The notes: generated from the letters alone by a model not told the origin. A stretch of DNA of 64,000 nt from Phymatolithon calcareum (GCA_977006965.1 OZ345381.1:372001-436000); one strand, 5' to 3'; shown: positions 8,850-20,869, counted from the stretch's first letter. A program made the numbers and translations.

Positions 8850-10438
8850 TTCCGCAGAACGAAGGTGCTCCTCAATGTCCACCGCCAGCACTGCAGTGCA
8901 GGACAGTCCTCGGTCTAGCTGAATCACTGAGATGTGCTTACACTGACACTAACATATTATCATAAGATATGACGTCATACTTCCAATTCTATTGGCAGTG
9001 CCCTCAAATACTCGGAGCCGAGCCACCGATGCTCAAATTTGGTACAGCCGAACGAAGCGTCGCATGAGCAAGCGGGACGTAAGCGCGGCGCGCCTGGATC
9101 GTTCAGAAAGGAGGGATTTGTGGCCGGGGCGGGCATGCACTCGGCGCAGTGGCGGGGTTGCGGCTAGAGAGTCTTCGGACGATCGCCAAAACCTTGCTTC
9201 GCAGCCCGCATTCCCTATTCCAAAGTCGCAGGTGGGATTGCTACCAAATGCGAACGACCTCTGCGTGAGCAGCAGCGCGTGTCTTTCTGGTGGCCCTCCA
9301 CGCGCTATACAAACGGAAAGAGGGTACGACGTGCTGGTCACGTTGCACACTTTCGCCTGGCCGGCGCAAGCCGGTTCCCCCCAAAGCATTCCCCACTTTC
9401 TGGTCGTGTCCGGCCCCCGTGCGCGCGATTTTTCGTAAGCGTCCCTTTTGCGGTGCGTGAGCGAGCCCTCAGGGCCAAGCAATCCCACAGGGGATGCATT
9501 GCGTCGCAATAAGCGAGGGACTTCTCTGTGAGGACCGGTTGGCAGATGCTCCCGCTAATTGCGGCGGGGCATCAAAGGTCCGTCCTTGCACGCTTGCCGG
9601 TCCTTCTGTAGTCGTACGTGCGCCTCTGTGGGTGTTGTGAGGCCCATTGCACGAGTGGTCTTGCGAATGGCGTGACCTTTGTCCAGCGCTAGCGCCTCGT
9701 CTCGGCAAATATTTTGCTGGCTTGCCGAAAGGCACGGGGCGGGTGGAAAAGACCGCGGCTGGCCTCGCCGGGATGGGGTGCTTTGCAATTACAAATGAGT
9801 CATCCGCCTTGCAAAAGTCGCTTCATTGAGTGCATAACTCATTGCCATTGTACATCCTCTAACATTTCTTGCTTGTTCTACTTTCCTTGTCTTCAATTGT
9901 TTTTTTCTATGTTTGACTCGTTTTGGAGAGAGAGCCAATTCCTTCGAATTGTAACATTGCTGTCAATATGGACTGTTTGTCCTTGAACTCTCATTTATTG
10001 AGGAATTTTCATTATAGATATGTACTCCGCAGATCCGTGACTGCCAGGCCAAAAATGCGCGCTTCAGTTGTAGTGCATGTCAGTGGAGTGGGACTGTTTC
10101 ACTTATAACAAAGGCCCTTTGCTTCCTCGTCTACAGCTTTTGAATGAGCAGCTTATCCGATTCGTCATAATGAGTGCTTTAAAGCTGTAACACTTGTGGT
10201 CTTTAATACTTCATCATTTCCTTTCCGCCACCGGAGCTCGTAATGGGATTCACATACACATGCAGAAACGGATGAGAGCAAAATAGACAGGATTCAAAAG
10301 AATATGTATTTTACTGAAAAACATGTTCGGATTTAGAGAAAGCGTCGACCTTCAACAAACGCTACGCAATAATGGTACTCGATACTAGAAGTGACATCAA
10401 GAAGACAGCGCAGTAACCAACGGAAAGTTACAGCACAG
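8850..10438. other. long intergenic region with GC-rich island
   Basis: About 1.6 kb without a recognised gene. TATCATA (8958-8964) followed by GATATGACGTCATAC lies just upstream of the preceding gene. From about 9000 to 9830 the sequence is distinctly GC-rich, with long frames on both strands (8992-9438 plus, 9033-9509 minus). Neither has a recognisable domain or a good start; an ATG at 9065 would give about 125 residues. I see no tRNA, snRNA or SRP RNA signature. From 9830 to 10438 the DNA is AT-rich and featureless. Confidence 0.4.
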
Positions 10439-13400
10439 CTAACTAGTAGGCCCCGACTCTGAACCCAATCGCTCTAAAAACTTGTTGTACACCGTCTTGA
10501 AGAAGTCCAAAAATTCCTTCGCATCAACACGCGACCTGTCCTTGCGCCCCTTCTTGAACACGACTGTTGTTGTTCCCTTATCATGCGTGCACGTAATGCT
10601 CACGAGCATTTTCTCCTTCTTGACCGGCGCTTCGCATTTCATTTTACTTTCGCCGCGCTTCATCATCACGCTGCATCCCAACGACTGCAAAATTCGTCCG
10701 ACTTCCACAAGACACTTCTCAAGCGGCAAGTCCGCTTCAAAGCTCGACGACGTCCCATGCTTCTTTCTGCTGAACATGCTAAAGGCAAACATTCCTTTTG
10801 TGGCATGCTCATCTCGAGAAGGCGTGCGCACCTGGCTCACTTTATGACCAACAACCGATCCCTCTGACACGGCAGTTTCACCTCTTTCCAAATCTCGAGC
10901 TGACGACTTTTTCCTGAGATTGTCCATACCAAGTCTCTCGTTCGAGGTTTTCCGCGCCATTATATCAGAGATCTTTTCGTCCAGGCTAAAGCTCAAAGGA
11001 ATTCTAGCACCACGGCTGGCGGCAACGGCAGCCTCGACAACAGCTTTCGACGACACGGTTGGGAAGCTTTCCTGCTGCAAAGAAGACGATCCGGGGTATT
11101 GTGACGCCGGATATTGTGGGGGTAGCTTTGGACGGAACGGGTCACGTAGAGTAGACTGAGTAACTGTCAAACGCTGTGGCGAGCTGATATCTCCAACTGC
11201 AGTGGGTGGAGCATACGGTGGGGGTGGTGGAAGCTTCGTAGACTTCCCAGCAGTACGCGGTGCAGGAGGTGGCGGAGGAGGTGGGGGAATACGGGACCCT
11301 TGTCCCACAGACGAAGGAGGTGGAGGCGGTGGAGGAGGCATGGGAACCCTGCCTGTAGGAGGGACTGCGGGAGGACGCGCACTTAGCACATCAGCGCTAG
11401 TGGATAATCGTAAGCCGCTTCCAGCATACTGATCCACATTCGAGTTGGACCTTGGCTTTGGACTTGTTGGCTGGCCTCCAGAGCCAACTGACGGATTACT
11501 GAAATCCCGTTCAAGAAGTTGGCGAATCTCTTCAGACTCGCGCTCAGATTCTGCAACTTCTCGCACGTCATCTTCAACATGCTTCGGTTCCAGCTTTGCC
11601 ATTAAAGCTTGAATATTTGATATATCTTCGTCGGTTAGGGGTGTCGACTCATCATCCAGCGCAACTTCTCCCTTCTGAGCAATCTTTGCACTCGCACGCC
11701 TATTGTCCCAAAAGTCAAGCAGCTTACCAAACGCTTGCAGTTCCTGTTCAGTTACCTGGCGACCCTCGTCCTCCGAGTCACTGTCTTCCTCAAGTTCCTG
11801 AGTCAAGATAATACCCCATGCACCAGTAATTGCTTTTGCACGGGCAAAGAACTCAGCCCTGCTAGGCGTCGTCGACTGCTTACATTCGTCCTCTTTCGTG
11901 GCAATGCTCACATTGCTTCCTTGGTTAGAACTAAAGCTAGGTGAACCAGTGATTCCAACATTGTTCCCAAGTCTGAAAATCCGCCGGTACCTCGCCAGCG
12001 CCGCCGTCAGACGTCGCTTCATGGAAATATGCTCATCTTCGTCCTCTTCCGGAAGAGTATACCGACCAGCAGTATTGCTCGCCCCAACAGTAAGACTCTT
12101 CTGTGCAGGATGGTTGTCGCCCTCATATTGCTGTCCTTCGGAGCTCATTGCCTTTAGATTTCCATTCGCGACAGGAACAGTACCATGCACGAACGGAACC
12201 TCAACTGGTCGCTCGCTGAATGTTGTTTGAGGTTTCATCGGCAATTTGTCCAAGCTTCTCTGAGGTCCCATGGGCAGTTCTTCGAAAGGTTTCTGCAGAG
12301 ATGGTTGCGTTGCGATGACAGGGCGGGGCATCTGACGATTCGATATCTGCTGCATCGGCACCGTTGGGACCACAGAAGGCGGGTTCGTCTTGTCCCAGCT
12401 GCTTGCCGCTGGTCCTCTGGACATATCAGGAAGGGGTTGGGGGATGGTTTCCGTATTCTCAGCGAGTTTTGTGTACATCATCCGACGCTGCTCCACGAAA
12501 GAAAGAGGAATAACAGTAGGCACAAGCTGGGCAGTGGACTTGGAACGCAATGTGCTTCCCTCACATTCGTTGCTTGTTTGCCAGGACTTTTCATTCAAGG
12601 AACCATTCTGAGGCTCTGCACAGCCCTCCTCCATATGATGCCTGTTCTGCCTTACGGAAGCCGGCTCGCTCGAGAGGTTATGTTCCGTCTTCCCCACGTC
12701 CATAGCGACGACTGGGATTTCCGAGTACGCAGTATGTGGAGGTGGTGGGGCAGGAACATATTTCGCAGGTGCCGAAGAACTCCCTTGCCCACCACTATGT
12801 GCTGTCGGCAAACCTGGCAGTGGGGCAACTGGAAGTCCAGACATCGATGGGGCAGATACAGCAGACGTGCTTGCCATTGATGTCGCATCGGGTAATGGAA
12901 ACGGGGGTGGAGGAGGAAACAGCGTATCACCTTCCACTGTGGGTAGGGAATTCGTTCCCACGTTGAGCACAGGATCTCCGCCAACAATTCCCTGGGAGGA
13001 GGTTGGACCTGTACGAGAATCTTGCGCTTGAGAAGGTCCCGTTCGTCTAACGACAGAAGCAGGAGGCACAGGTGCAACTGGAAGCGGAGCACGTGCGGGC
13101 GCTCCAGGTGGGACTGCGGATGGCGCGTTGCGAGCTGGTGCCACGACGGGCGCCGGTGGTGGTGGTGGTGGTGGTGCGACGGGTGCTGCGGAAGTCGCAG
13201 CTACGGCAGCAATCAGTGCTGCAACAGAAGTACTTGCACCAGAGGATGCCACAACTGCTGCAGGTCCAGTTGCAACTGGCGAACTCGTAGGTAGAGGAAA
13301 AGGAGGAACAGTAATGCTTCGAGACGTCGGATCGGGGGCAGATACCATCTGTTGCACGGGAGACTTAGCAGGCGCTGCAGCCACCGCTGGAACTGCACTC

Positions 13401-14747
13401 GGAACATTATTCGATGAAATCGGATCCGACTCAGGCCGACCACTCTTCTTATACATAAGATCCTTGCCTTCTCGCGAACGTGGTGCATTGTCAGTACTTC
13501 GAGTCCTGTTATGGCCACGCCTTCTTCTCGACGTACGGCTAACCGGAGGACTGGACGACCCTCCTTGCCTAGGGTCAGCCCCATCATATCCCACGGCAAA
13601 CCACGGGTGCTTCTTCACATCCTGAAGTGTGAACCTTTTCTCAGGTTCCTTATGTAACAACCTGAGCACCAAGTCCTTCGCCTCCGGAGGAAACTTACGC
13701 GGAAACTTGACATCGTCGCGTTGGATCATACGGTATAAGACCTTGGTGTTCTCATCATAGAACGGCAGAAACCCAGCAAGCAGGGCGAACAGGATGATTC
13801 CACAAGACCAAGCGTCTACCTTAGCACCGTTGTATCCCTGCTTATGACGTGCTATAATTTCGGGCGCACAATAATTTGGACTTCCACACTGGGTATGAAG
13901 AAGTTCCTCAGTGGTGGAGGCGCCCTTCATGGCTGAAAGGCCGAAATCTGTGATTTTGAGCTCCCCAGTTGTCTCGTCGATGAGCAAATTTTCCGGCTTG
14001 AGGTCACGATGACAAACTCCTCGACGATGACAATATTCAATGCCATCCACAAGTTGTTGGAAATACCTGCGAGCAACATTTTCTTCCAATTTACCCTCAT
14101 TGAGGATTTTGGTGAAGAGCTCTCCTCCTGTTACAAGATCCATGACAATGTAAAGTTTGCTTGAGCTTGTTAAAACTTGCCGCAGGTTGACGATATTCTT
14201 GTGCTTCAACGCTTTCATAATTGCAATCTGTCAACACGCAATAGCAAGCCAAAGTTAGCACTCAGACATTTCGCACGAAAAAAACTCTTGAATTACAAAA
14301 CGCAGGATTTTAGACACGTACCTCTCGTCGAACGTTCATAGTCATTTCCTGGGCTTTTATATCTGATTTATCCATGATTTTCACAGCGACTTGTTCTCCA
14401 CTTTCTTCATGAACGCCAAGTTTTACTCTGATCCAAGGGAAATGAAACAAAAACATCACACGTAGCATGTTGGTTAGATTCTGTCCACTCCAGTACAAGG
14501 CTTGTCCAGGACGAAGGATCACCGCTCTCGCAACCGCCACGGACAATGCTGCATGCCTCAAATATGGCCCCGATCCCGAGAACGCGTTAAGGCGAATGCT
14601 CGATGACATCTGGTCGGCAATGATATGGCGGAAACAGAGCGATCTTTCCAACTGAAAATGAGACGTTGTGAATCGCAATACTTACTTCCCAAATGCTCCC
14701 TCTCCGAGAGTCTCGAAGAGGAGATATTTACCGACGCGGCTCGCCAT
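10439..14747 (-). CDS. SNF1/MARK-like Ser/Thr kinase with polyproline tracts and C-terminal KA1-like domain
   Basis: Three exons: 14747-14686 (MASRVGKYLLFETLGEGAFGK, Gly-rich loop), 14427-14322 (VAVK with catalytic Lys37) and 14227-10439. The introns are 258 and 94 nt; the first splits the Lys codon AA|A and the second has donor GAG|GTACGT. The spliced product is about 1318 residues. The kinase has HRDLKPEN (about 129), DFG (about 151), GSPNYCAPE and the WSCG segment, typical of the CAMK/SnRK group. A roughly 950-residue low-complexity middle follows, with runs of 7-8 prolines at two places. The C-terminal 100 residues (LEKCLVEVGRILQSLGCSV ... FLDFFKTVYNKFLERL) look like a KA1 fold, which binds acidic lipids or autoinhibits. 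Substrates are unknown. Confidence 0.9.
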
Positions 14748-16329
14748 TCTTGGATACTGTTCCCGTACGAAGAATAAAATTCGCGATGCTCTCCACGAAT
14801 TGGTGCGCTGACTTTGTCAACTCCACAGTGCAAAAATCGATGCACCCGTACTACAGTGAAACGCGAAGCACGGTGTCGCGATTAAATGCACACTCGGAAA
14901 GAGGTTCCGAGTAATCGAAGTTCAAATGCCCTTCCGCACAAAGGCAAATGTGAGTTCCTTGCCAATAATCGATGTTAGCGATTGCGTCAGTTGATTTTCC
15001 AACGACTTGCTCGGGGTGGACGGAGGACCGTAAGAGCTGATGGCGGAGGACGAAAACGCGTCTGCTATGGTTGACAGGCGGCCGAGTGGCGCCACAGCGC
15101 CAAGGTAAGCGGCGCGCAGAGCGGATGTACGCAACGTGCCTTTTCCTCACCCGGTCGTATGTAGGTGGGGGACAGGTGCAAGGGTGGTGGCAGAGCAGGA
15201 AAATGCACAAGGGGGAGCTTTTTTGGTATGGCACTACCACGAAAGAAAAATAGCTGTCTTCGAAGTAGCAAAAAAAAGAAAAAATTTGGGAGCTATTCCC
15301 ACTGCTACACTGGACCTATCATATCAAGCACGACGAGCGAAAATCGAGGGTTCTGGTGCCACACAGCGCATTATAATCCAATTTCGAGTATTTTTATGAT
15401 ACATTTTGGTCCCTGTCGCACTGCGCCCTATCATAGGCCTGAGTCTAACTTACAAACCCACACGTGGCACAACCTGTGAGTTTCTCCACCTCAAACGTAC
15501 CTCTTTTCCTTACACTGGACAAAGAAAATGACACGTCTACCACAATAGACCCACTCGGCCCAGTCCTCTGGAGATTCCTCCTCGATCGCTGATAGCGTCT
15601 GGTCCGAATTGCGTTGCTGCGGACCGTTACGAAATCAAGTCCTCTTGTATCAAATTTTTGTCCAACAAATAGCATGTCACACGCTGTGCAGAATTATAAA
15701 AAATGGACCAAATCTATTTGAATATCTTATGATATTGTGCGTGCACACAACGCCTGTAGAGGACCGCAGCTGGAAGCTTGGGACCAGCGTCAACAAGGAC
15801 CTTTCGGTCCTTGTACAGCAGTGGAAGTCTGTGCCAGGGAATTCAAGTGCCTCCTGGGAGGAACCAATCATATCGTACAGCACAGTAGACACTGCCTGTT
15901 TGGTAATCCGTGTTGGTCCTGCATCTGGACCACTACCTACCAGTTCTGGTATGGGCTCCGATGAAAAAAAATTTATTTCAAAAAGTTCCGTTTTCGTAGT
16001 ATCATAAAATGGAACAAATCTATGTCTCGACACAACATCGTTATGTCACGAACGAGTGGACTATGCCTTGGGAGGGGAATGCGTCCCAACGGCCGATAAA
16101 CAAGAACAAACTGCGTGCTCAGAGAAAATTGAATACAGAGTCCTTCCATCAATGACACACTTTTCGCCGTGCTATTTGCCTCATTTCTAAACAGGTTTTA
16201 AAAACAGGATATCAGAGTCATCTATTAGTGGCAATCCTTCTAACCCTGGAAGAGTCCTTGCGTACGAAGACTATAAATTAGAAGAGTATTTATTCAAGTA
16301 CAGGATTTCAGTGAAGCCACGATATTCGT
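14748..16329. other. intergenic region upstream of the kinase
   Basis: No supportable gene in about 1.6 kb; frames are short and lie on both strands. TATCATA/TATGATA words occur at 15317, 15395, 15429 and near 15728. A roughly 20-base direct repeat, AAATGGA(C/A)CAAATCTAT with flanking ATAAA, appears near 15696-15717 and 16004-16023. Confidence 0.45.
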
Positions 16330-16776
16330 CTAATAGCCTGCAGTATGAGCCTTAAGCTGCTTCGCAATAGCGTCGTACTTGACGTCCTCCTCGTCCATAC
16401 ATTGAATTTGACGTTGGACGCCCTCAAGCTTATTCACAATGCCATCCTGTGATGATGCATAAATCATCTTCGACCGAACCTTGGAGCCTTCTGGTGACCA
16501 CAGTAGAAACAGAACACGATTCTTTCTCGCTCCCTGGTGCTCATAGATAAAATCGTATGCCACGTATCGGCAATCTGACTTAGGAAGAGTTTTTTGAAAT
16601 GCCACCCACTCCGCCTTCGGATCGGCTCCGCTCTCTGAAGGGTCCAATGTTTTCTCCACCAGAATCTTGCTCATGTCATCGTTAATTTTGAATACCACAC
16701 ATCGATACTTGCGGTTCTTCACGAGCTCCTTAAAGATCTTTGTGCAATTATCGTCCACTGCAACTCCGGAAGACAT
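16330..16776 (-). CDS. ADF/cofilin actin-depolymerising factor
   Basis: A 148-residue single-domain ADF-H protein, the usual size for the family. It binds and severs actin filaments in the cytosol. It starts MSSGVAVDDNC, giving an N-terminal serine after Met removal, the usual phospho-regulated site. It continues with the conserved FKELKxxRKYRxxVFKI-like strand, YDFIYE, NRVLFLLWSPEGSKVRSKMIYAS (the actin-binding long helix start) and a C-terminal helix. No intron is needed. It is a good marker that the window is nuclear and eukaryotic. Confidence 0.95.
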   Translation of the reverse strand: MSSGVAVDDNCTKIFKELVKNRKYRCVVFKINDDMSKILVEKTLDPSESGADPKAEWVAFQKTLPKSDCRYVAYDFIYEHQGARKNRVLFLLWSPEGSKVRSKMIYASSQDGIVNKLEGVQRQIQCMDEEDVKYDAIAKQLKAHTAGY

Positions 16777-18061
16777 TTTTCTCCTTGCGAAAAAATTTCG
16801 TGGTCTAAGAAGGCTGTGATTTAAATGTGGTGGTGCGGAGCTACGATCCTAATTCCTGGGAGCATTGCTACCTTAAGTAATAATATTGCCAACCATCAGC
16901 TTGTACAAAACTAAAATGGGCCTGGTCAGTATGGAAATATGTAGCTGAAGGAGTCAATGTCCCTCCAAAGGTCCCGGGAAATATTTAAAAAATTAAGCCG
17001 CAATGAATTTGAAGCCGAGCTCCACGGTCCGATATGGCCGTCAATGACCATGCTGACATTCGAATTCAGAGAGGCGTATAGACTACTGCACTTTGCTGGA
17101 ATCAAATTCCGGTCGGTGACTCCCTTGGGAAATTTCGATTGCCCCCTGCTCTGTTTCCTGCGTTCTGCGCAGGGTTGACGTGTCATGACTGATAAGCACA
17201 GCACTGCAACGATTGCACGGCTAGTGAGTATGGCTCGTCTTCACGCTTGTGATCGGCAAAGGAGGAAATCGCCTAAGCAAATCTCCAGGCACGTCATGTG
17301 ATTGCATATGTTCATCACGACTTTTTAGGCGCACACACAGTTACCAATCAGCTGTATTCTGTGCAATCGTGGCGATGGGCCTTTTCAAGCAGATACTCTC
17401 ATCAACTTAACATTGCACCTTGGCTTCGCGCGGGCCTTATACGGTGGTTCTTTTTGGACTAAATTCTCTGCTGCTGTCGCAGGCGCGTGGATATCAAGAT
17501 CTGTAATTCGGGCGCCCATCCGCACAGCCGTGGCGAAAATACTAAGGCATCGCGGGAACTTCAACGATTCAACGCAGTGCTCCCCTCTGAGACCCCTGAA
17601 ATTTCTCGAAGATGATTCACCGAATATTTTTTAAACAGCAAATTTGCATTAGTGCCAAATGTTTGCTTGCTTCATCAAATTCCGACCGTCGAGGGGCGGT
17701 GGGCATGTAGGAGAATCATCAATTGATGTTTTCATCAATAATAATTATTAATAATTATTATTGATGAAAATTAGTGTGCAGCTCAATGCGGCACAACGCC
17801 TAATCTTATGATAAATTGCTTCCAATTTTTTGTTTTGTCCAAGCGGTTCGAGTTTTCTATGTTTTCAGGAATTGCGCATGAGCGCTGTCGATCTCCCACG
17901 CGGTGAAGGTAATTCACCATTCCGTGGCCGGGAGCCATTGTTGTGCCCCGCAAAGCCTTCACCTCAAGCGAGCGCATGTTGCGCATCCACGGCTGTCTCA
18001 AGGTTTCCCAAAGTAACCAATTTTTCTTGCGGTCGGTGCGAGACGCTATTGCGTAAGAAGA
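16777..18061. other. intergenic region with 42-bp palindrome
   Basis: About 1.3 kb without a recognised gene between divergent cofilin and BAH3. It contains the perfect palindrome at 17729-17770 and a TTATGATA word near 17806. Confidence 0.45.
17729..17770. repeat. perfect 42-bp palindrome, no spacer
   Basis: Two 21-base arms meet at 17749/17750. The left arm begins TTTTCATCAATAATAATT and the right arm is its exact reverse complement. It lies about 290 bases upstream of the BAH3 start. Confidence 0.97.
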
Positions 18062-19051
18062 ATGGGAAGAAAGCGCCGTCTTGTCGACCCTGACGATATT
18101 AAGTGGATCTGGATTGGGGAAGGCAAAAAAGGCGAAGACAACGACAATGTCTACTATGAGTCTGCGGAAGTGACGCGTATTTCTGACAATTCAAAGCGGA
18201 AATTCAAGATCGGAGACACTGTTTGTGTTGCCGGTGGAGGTAAAAGAGGTTGGATATCTCAAATTGTGGAGCTATTCGAAAGTGACGATTATCCCAATGA
18301 CACCATGCGATGCACGCTGCGATGGCTCTACGATCCGCCGTCAGAAGTTGTCAACAAGCCCTTTTCTATGCATCCTGATGGTCGAGAAGTTTATTTTTCG
18401 GATCATGTCGAGATCTCTGGCTCAAATAGTCTCGAGTCTATTCAGGGCCGCTCTTTTCTTTACCGAACGGTACTGGAGATGAACAAGGCCATAGACAATC
18501 CCCCAGATGGTTATTGGGAGGGAGATGTGATTTGCCTTGTGCGGTTTTTCTACTACTGCGAGGACCAGCGACGTGTCCGGTTCAAGAAAGGAGAACTGCA
18601 GTCTCTCATTGATAATCCATCCACGGACACTCTGCATGATGTCATCGCCCCGTCCGTGGAAGGTACCGGGAGTCAAGAGACACTGTCTGGGTTTAAATTA
18701 GCACAAGATCCTGTTCCAGGGGACGCCGAGGGCCAAAGTTTTCTGCATAATGTTATCGCAACGTCCGTGGAAAATACCGGAAGTCAAGAAACGGAACCTG
18801 GGCCTATCTTACCGAGTGACCCTGTTTCGAAGGACGCTGTTATCGGCAATCAAAAGTCGATGCCTGGATCAAACTCAGTGCATGAACCTGTTTTGGATGG
18901 CACTGCCTGCCAGGCTACTCTGCCTGATGTCAATGCACCGTCCGTGGCAGATACCGGGAGCAAACAGACATTGCCTGTGCCTAACCCCGTGCGTGAACCT
19001 GCATCGGATCAAGTTGCCTGCCAGGCTACTAGTAAGTCATCGGAAGGATGA
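18062..19051 (+). CDS. BAH-domain protein, paralogue 3 (short, repeat tail)
   Basis: A 329-residue protein starting at an ATG (MGRKRRLVDPDDIKWIWIGEG). The BAH domain covers about 12-175 with FKIGDTVCV, MRCTLRWLY, EVYFSDHVE and IQGRSFLY, the motif order of the paralogues at 68-1405 and 3219-4667. It lacks their basic linker and C-terminal MFG block. After residue about 190 the chain is a degenerate tandem repeat built on VIAPSVEGTGSQETL...DPV; units start near 196, 233, 270 and 302. The first unit grows out of the conserved STDTLHDVIAP segment, so the tail probably arose by local duplication. It may be functional or an early stage of degeneration. Confidence 0.8.
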   Translation: MGRKRRLVDPDDIKWIWIGEGKKGEDNDNVYYESAEVTRISDNSKRKFKIGDTVCVAGGGKRGWISQIVELFESDDYPNDTMRCTLRWLYDPPSEVVNKPFSMHPDGREVYFSDHVEISGSNSLESIQGRSFLYRTVLEMNKAIDNPPDGYWEGDVICLVRFFYYCEDQRRVRFKKGELQSLIDNPSTDTLHDVIAPSVEGTGSQETLSGFKLAQDPVPGDAEGQSFLHNVIATSVENTGSQETEPGPILPSDPVSKDAVIGNQKSMPGSNSVHEPVLDGTACQATLPDVNAPSVADTGSKQTLPVPNPVREPASDQVACQATSKSSEG

Positions 19052-19773
19052 GGGCACGAAATCGCTACTCATAGCTTGCGGCGTATACTTTTATATAAGT
19101 TTTATTATACTTTTTAAATATTTGTATCCTTGAATCGCTCGCCAAATCCGTCAACGCAGGCAACGTGAAGACCAGAGAAGCCATGAAAGGTGCGATTAAG
19201 GCGAATTTCTCAAGTAATGGCATCACAATGATGAGAGCTTGAGCGATGAAGGTGGCTTTGCACGAATTCTTCGAGACTTTGAGGATGGTACCTCGCTAGC
19301 GGCATATCTACTAGTTTTAACTGCTTTGGAATGCACCTCATCCACTGACCTCGAGCAAAATTTCTCTCTGGCATGAAGCTGTTAGACTGACCAGCATCAT
19401 GCCAGAGAGAAATTTTGCTCGACGAATGTGCGATGAAAGCTGCGGGAAGGCTGTGCATAAATCAATGCATTGGAAGGTCGACCCCCCGGTTCAGTGTGAT
19501 TCTGGAGCAATAGAGGGGCAATCAGGATTAATGTCAGTGATGTTTCAGATGCGCGCAAGTCCGTTCTCTGTTGCCTCCAGCAGTCTTCGTCTTTCAGTGT
19601 AGAAACAAAGCTTCGAACGGGTAGAGGATTGCTACTCTGCGTGCATGTGTGCAACACCCAGGTCAGCCAATGTGTGTCACGAACCAGTATAATACACGGC
19701 ATGGAGCTTGATAGCTCGTGGTCGCTTTGTGATGGGCTGGAGATTAGAAGAACTCGCTTGAGGAGCTCTCTAT
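19052..19773. other. intergenic region with hairpin
   Basis: About 720 bases between convergent genes. Apart from the inverted repeat at 19351-19422 I see no feature. The long minus-strand frame here is a continuation of non-coding sequence beyond the hydrolase gene in another frame. Confidence 0.4.
19351..19422. repeat. perfect inverted repeat, 26-bp arms, 20-nt loop
   Basis: The left arm 19351-19376 begins TCGAGCAAAATTTCTC and the right arm 19397-19422 is its exact reverse complement. A 20-base loop separates them. It lies between the convergent BAH3 and hydrolase genes. Confidence 0.97.
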
Positions 19774-20538
19774 CTATGGAGACATCAACGGTTTTCCCGG
19801 ATGTATATCGCCGACAGGCTCCCCGTTGATAAATTTGCTCACGTTGGCAACCACCGCCGGACTCATCAGAAGAAAGTTGTGCGTCAGCCCAATCCTGAGC
19901 CGATAATGCGGCAGATCCATCATGGTCTCGCATGCGCCCACAATACCGTCTGACTTGCCTTCGATCATAGGGTTGAGGATTGGATTAATAGTACCTTCCA
20001 CGACCAGGATCCTAGCATCTCTTGGAAATTCGCCGGTCTTTTCGAACCACTCCGGCCCGTAAGTGCGCAATTGCTTGCCCGTTTGGGCACCCATAACGGC
20101 ACGCGTTGCTCCGCGCAGCGCACGGCGCACCATATCTGGCCCTCGGAAATCCATTTCCTCGAGGGTGCGAGCCAGCGCTGCGCCTCGCAGTGGTGGTGCT
20201 ATCAGAGCGCACCGCGGCGCGTCTGGTAGTAGCTCGCGCAAGCCTAACCCAAAAGCCGCCCTCAGCACGACACCCCCGATTGAATGCGTCACAAAATTGA
20301 CTCGGAGAGGCGATGCGTGTTTCATCCGTGTATGGATCGCGTCCAGAAGCGATTCCGCGTGCTCGTGTAGAAGGAGACTGCGGGTCTTGTAGCCATAGTT
20401 GACCACTGAGTGCTGGTGAGATAGCGCTGCCGCAATCGGCAGCATTTGGATGCGGTGACCGCCGAAGCCATGCAGAAGCACAACTAATTCATCCTTTAGG
20501 GGCTTCGCGACGACTGAAGACATTCTCAGCAGGCGCAT
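19774..20538 (-). CDS. alpha/beta-hydrolase, lipase-like
   Basis: A 254-residue protein (ATG at 20538; a second in-frame ATG at 20523). It has the oxyanion-loop motif VVLLHGFGGH and a nucleophile elbow FVTHSIGGVV, where the serine sits in T-H-S-I-G rather than the usual G-x-S-x-G. Later segments, IAPPLRG and ILVVEGTINPILNPMIEGKSDGIVG, fit the DUF676/EstA-like lipase family with the acid residue, and HNFLL carries a plausible catalytic histidine. The substrate is probably a lipid ester, but nothing in the sequence fixes it. No clear targeting signal is seen. Confidence 0.8.
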   Translation of the reverse strand: MRLLRMSSVVAKPLKDELVVLLHGFGGHRIQMLPIAAALSHQHSVVNYGYKTRSLLLHEHAESLLDAIHTRMKHASPLRVNFVTHSIGGVVLRAAFGLGLRELLPDAPRCALIAPPLRGAALARTLEEMDFRGPDMVRRALRGATRAVMGAQTGKQLRTYGPEWFEKTGEFPRDARILVVEGTINPILNPMIEGKSDGIVGACETMMDLPHYRLRIGLTHNFLLMSPAVVANVSKFINGEPVGDIHPGKPLMSP

Positions 20539-20869
20539 CGCGAGACACTAAGGCTTTAGCGTTCGCAGTTCCTGATACTATAAAATCTATGCTCGAGCCT
20601 TCATTTGCAAGGGAAGTGGGGTTAGCATTCCGACTCCATTGCCATTTACGTCGGCTGACGCCTAAGCCGAATTGCGTCAAGTGGCAAGGACCCTGTGATC
20701 ATATACTTTTTAAAATTTGAATATTTTAAAAATATGCGAAAGTTTTTGAATTCAATTGGAAAAGGCACAGATCTCCTGTTGATTGTATTCATGAATCTCC
20801 GATCAGCGATAGATATCATACCAAATTGACAACCACCAAACGCATAAGAGGTGCGACTTCCAGTCGAAG
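20539..20869. other. short AT-rich spacer
   Basis: About 330 bases without a gene. A 10-base-arm inverted repeat (TTTTTAAAAT ... ATTTTAAAAA) occurs near 20707-20732. Confidence 0.4.

Noticed and set aside
9033-9509. FHA-like segment (FAFGSNPTCDFGI) in a minus-strand frame
   Set aside because: Only one short stretch resembles an FHA domain and the rest of the frame does not.
12185-13625. Long plus-strand open frames (12185-12880, 13128-13625) opposite the kinase gene
   Set aside because: They mirror the low-complexity, Pro/Ser-rich coding sequence of the minus strand and have no independent features.
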